From IMG/VR virus record IMGVR_UViG_3300035666_000005, positions 56,877 to 120,876 of that record: a stretch of DNA of 64,000 nucleotides; one strand, written 5' to 3'. Positions 62,443-64,000 of the stretch are shown here, one piece after another. Positions within the stretch are counted from its first letter, which is position 1, and every line of letters begins with the position of its first letter. A model generated the notes under the pieces. That model saw only the letters and a list, made by a program, of their open reading frames with translations, was not told where the DNA came from and searched no databases. This stretch comes from a virus. Both the position numbers and the translations under genes were made by a program.

Positions 62443-62733
62443 ATGAACAGCATCCACGACGACTACAACACGCAAACGCAATCCGACGAATACGCGACCG
62501 AGCACGAGGAAGTGCGCGGCACGTTCGCGGCTGAACCCGCCAACGAGGACAACCTCACACCCGCGCAGGAGTTTGACATCCTGTTCGGTTACGCCGAGGA
62601 GCGTCACCGCAACGATCCGTGCGCGCGTCCCGCGCCGGAACCCTACGATGGGTTCGAGGGTCAATGGCCTGGGGATGGGTCTGGCTTCGACGACCTCGCG
62701 GACTTGGGCGAACAGGAAGGTTGGGACAATTAA
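62443..62733 (+). CDS. Very acidic protein, unknown
   Basis: 96 residues, rich in Asp, Glu, Pro and Gly (DDLADLGEQEGWDN at the end). Such strongly acidic small proteins are often DNA mimics or anti-host factors in phages, but no homology is visible here. Proline-rich centre (ARPAPEPYDGFEG). Confidence 0.65.
   Translation: MNSIHDDYNTQTQSDEYATEHEEVRGTFAAEPANEDNLTPAQEFDILFGYAEERHRNDPCARPAPEPYDGFEGQWPGDGSGFDDLADLGEQEGWDN
62704..62731 (+). promoter_or_regulatory. TTGGGC-N16-ACAATT for the gene at 62738
   Basis: Weak boxes at 62704-62709 and 62726-62731, six bases before the ATG. They overlap the end of the preceding gene. Confidence 0.4.
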
Positions 62734-62737
62734 AATT

Positions 62738-62968
62738 ATGACAAACACAGACGGCATCATCAAGTCACTCGAAACGCTCATCAAGCATGAGAAAGTTATC
62801 CAAGCGCAAGAGTGCGACATCATCCAACTCAAAAACCTTTTAGCGCAAGCCTTGCACACGATCACCGCACACGAGCAAAAACTTAACTTCCTGTGTGGCG
62901 TTTCGACTACGCTTGCGGTAGAATTGGGCGCAGTGAAAAATCAGCAATTCTCGCAAGGAGTCAACTAA
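62738..62968 (+). CDS. Small coiled-coil protein, unknown
   Basis: 76 residues, two helices with heptad-like spacing (LKNLLAQALHTITAHEQKL). One Cys in each half. It may dimerise. It is followed by an AAGGAG that serves the next gene. Confidence 0.65.
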   Translation: MTNTDGIIKSLETLIKHEKVIQAQECDIIQLKNLLAQALHTITAHEQKLNFLCGVSTTLAVELGAVKNQQFSQGVN

Positions 62969-62969
62969 C

Positions 62970-63122
62970 ATGAGCAGAATAATTATGACAATCGACACGC
63001 GCCCACTCGCGCGCGCGATTGAGCGAAGCGTTCGCAAGACAACTTGCAAGCCTTCATTCGCTATGCGTGTCAAGAAAAAATTCGCGCGCAAGGCAAAGTT
63101 TTTTCGCGGTTGGTCTGACTAG
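62970..63122 (+). CDS. Small very basic peptide
   Basis: 50 residues (MSRIIMTIDTRPLARAIERS), highly rich in Arg/Lys, with a basic end (KKFARKAKFFRGW). It has a good SD, AAGGAG, 9 bases before the ATG at 62970, unusual in this module. Such a peptide could bind nucleic acid. Confidence 0.55.
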   Translation: MSRIIMTIDTRPLARAIERSVRKTTCKPSFAMRVKKKFARKAKFFRGWSD

Positions 63123-63309
63123 TAAAGCGTTGAATATCAACGACTTACGGCGGCGCGCCCCGCCGCGCAGCGTAACTCATTGCAAATCAAGCACTTACAG
63201 AATATGCTGTTCAGATGCCGTGCCAAGTGTCTTGTCAAGCAGAAAAAAAATATTTTTTTAATCGCAAAAAAATCATTGCATTTTTGCGCGGCTGTGCTAT
63301 TCTTTAAGC
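63123..63309. repeat. Regulatory cassette copy 2 (about 187 bases)
   Basis: Matches copy 1 in order: ATCAACGACTTACGGCGGCG with the GC-rich hairpin at 63150-63166, AATCAAGCACTTAC near 63186, GTCAAGCAG, an A/T tract, and a TTGCAT promoter. No gene. In both copies the core ATCAA(G/C)(C/G)ACTTAC occurs twice. Confidence 0.85.
63276..63303 (+). promoter_or_regulatory. Promoter TTGCAT-N16-TATTCT for the gene at 63310
   Basis: The -35 is at 63276-63281 and the -10 at 63298-63303, six bases before the ATG. Downstream of the -10 the bases (ttaagc) are close to those of the 60570 promoter (ttaacc). Confidence 0.75.
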
Positions 63310-63465
63310 ATGACAGAGAAAGAAAAACAAATCCAAGCCCTCGAGGAAAAACTCGAACAAATCGCAAACGACTTGATTGATCCCATGCTGGACGATCAAA
63401 CGACCGTTTTACTTCATGCAATGAGAAAAGTGCGCGAAAAAATAAACGCTCTCGTCGCGGAATAA
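63310..63465 (+). CDS. Small helical protein, unknown
   Basis: 51 residues (MTEKEKQIQALEEKLEQIAN), a charged coiled coil followed by a basic helix (MRKVREKINALV). Start set by its promoter. Confidence 0.65.
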   Translation: MTEKEKQIQALEEKLEQIANDLIDPMLDDQTTVLLHAMRKVREKINALVAE

Positions 63466-63468
63466 TCC

Positions 63469-63497
63469 TTGCAACCGAACGCAAAATCACAGAAAAT
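63469..63497 (+). promoter_or_regulatory. TTGCAA-N17-GAAAAT for the gene at 63504
   Basis: The -35 lies at 63469-63474 and the weak -10 at 63492-63497, six bases before the ATG. Confidence 0.5.
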
Positions 63498-63503
63498 AAA
63501 ATT

Positions 63504-63746
63504 ATGAAAATCACCAAGACTGACCTCTACGACACCCTCATCCAAGCTCGCGTTGCCTTGTCGAAAGACATCCGCGAAACCTTGCGGGGTCGCCACCTCT
63601 CCTACGTTCAAGACCTCTCGCGGAAATCCATCCGCGAAAAAATCGCGGCCTATCGGTTGCTCTCTAACCTCTCGGAAATCAACGCGGAAACCTACACGCA
63701 CAGCAAGCGTGACCTCGCTCGCGTAAAAAAAGCTCTTGCCAAGTAA
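63504..63746 (+). CDS. Small basic helical protein, unknown
   Basis: 80 residues, rich in Arg/Lys with amphipathic helices (YDTLIQARVALSKDIRETLR; SKRDLARVKKALAK). Possible nucleic acid or protein binding. No family recognised. Confidence 0.65.
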   Translation: MKITKTDLYDTLIQARVALSKDIRETLRGRHLSYVQDLSRKSIREKIAAYRLLSNLSEINAETYTHSKRDLARVKKALAK

Positions 63747-63764
63747 CGCAACCTCTGACAAAAT
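63736..63764 (+). promoter_or_regulatory. TTGCCA-N17-CAAAAT for the GP88-like gene
   Basis: The -35 is at 63736-63741 and the -10 at 63759-63764, seven bases before the ATG at 63772. Confidence 0.5.
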
Positions 63765-63771
63765 CACCACC

Positions 63772-64000
63772 ATGACACTACTAAGCACCAACAACACCAA
63801 AATCAAAAAAGGCGAAAAGCTCGGCTGGCGCACTTACGGCCTTTCACTCTCACCCGCTGGCAAAAGTGGCAAACAATTCTGTCCGCATCGCTCGACTGGT
63901 TGCGAGTTTGCTTGCTTGGATGAAAGCGGCATGGGAATCTTTGCCAACGTGCAAGCGGCTCGCCTTGCAAAGTCTCGTTTCTTCATCGACAATCGCAACG
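63772..64000 (+). CDS. Partial GP88-like protein, cut by window end
   Basis: 76 residues are visible and the frame is open to the right edge. The start KIKKGEKLGWRTYGLSLSPAGK, followed by a Cys cluster (FCPHRSTGCEFACLDESGMG: C-x6-C-x3-C) and QAARLAKSRFFI, matches the phage 'gene product 88' family. The function of that family is unknown. The Cys pattern suggests a bound metal or iron-sulphur cluster. Complete members are a few hundred residues. Confidence 0.75.
   Translation, partial: MTLLSTNNTKIKKGEKLGWRTYGLSLSPAGKSGKQFCPHRSTGCEFACLDESGMGIFANVQAARLAKSRFFIDNRN

Noticed and set aside
61971-62453. Long minus-strand frame opposite the 117-residue gene
   Set aside because: It runs through a promoter and the hairpin cassette. 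The plus-strand gene has the better start and signals.
62344-62865. Long minus-strand frame opposite the acidic protein gene
   Set aside because: Crosses two promoters and three plus-strand starts. The acidic protein with its TTGCCA promoter explains the region better.

Overview
The window is part of the genome of a long-tailed double-stranded DNA phage (Caudoviricetes). A complete virion-assembly block is visible: large terminase, portal, a prohead protease/scaffold fusion, major capsid protein, neck proteins, tail tube, a tail chaperone pair, a 3001-residue tape measure, distal tail and hub proteins, many tail fibres, and a lysis cassette. No tail-sheath gene is seen, so a siphovirus-like particle is the better guess. 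No ribosomal or tRNA gene was recognised. The host cannot be named. The late block is very AT-rich and often lacks Shine-Dalgarno sequences. The right end is visibly richer in GC and has TTGnnn / TATnnT promoters of the ordinary sigma-70 kind, which argues against a Bacteroidota-type promoter system.

Layout. From 1 to about 45.15 kb nearly everything is on the minus strand, so transcription runs from right to left. In that direction come a zinc-ribbon protein, a sigma-factor-like protein, a coiled-coil protein, a C2H2-ERCC4 nuclease, terminase, portal, a fibre cluster (31-38 kb), the lysis cassette (28.2-30.9 kb, carrying a GIY-YIG homing endonuclease), protease/scaffold, decoration protein, capsid, neck genes, tail tube, chaperones, tape measure, and the distal tail/hub proteins out to a partial adhesin at the left edge. 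From 45.2 to 60.0 kb genes lie on both strands: a metallopeptidase-like gene, a second fibre cluster (45.8-51.2 kb), PhoH, an Hsp20, and a block of three glycosyltransferases of two folds plus two methyltransferases lying beside fibre genes. After a 328-base apparently non-coding stretch at about 60.2-60.5 kb, base composition changes and a run of about 15 very small plus-strand genes begins. It ends in a truncated GP88-like gene.

Regulation. Two promoter systems can be read from the sequence. Late units, on both strands, carry a GTGTAA element (often preceded by a TTATA-type stretch) 8-31 bases before the start codon. A sigma-like protein with an inserted cysteine cluster sits at the head of the late block and is the natural candidate to recognise it. 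In the right-end module many genes have their own -35/-10 promoter with the -10 box almost always exactly six bases before the ATG, which predicts leaderless mRNAs. Strong hairpin terminators follow only the two most abundant virion proteins, capsid and tail tube.

Most unusual content. The tape measure carries a recurring G(F/Y)(I/V)PNFA peptide motif that separates it into segments. Two of the segments contain the catalytic signature of PD-(D/E)XK nucleases. This suggests a tape measure that carries enzymatic cargo, possibly released by proteolysis and delivered with the genome. This is inference from motifs alone.
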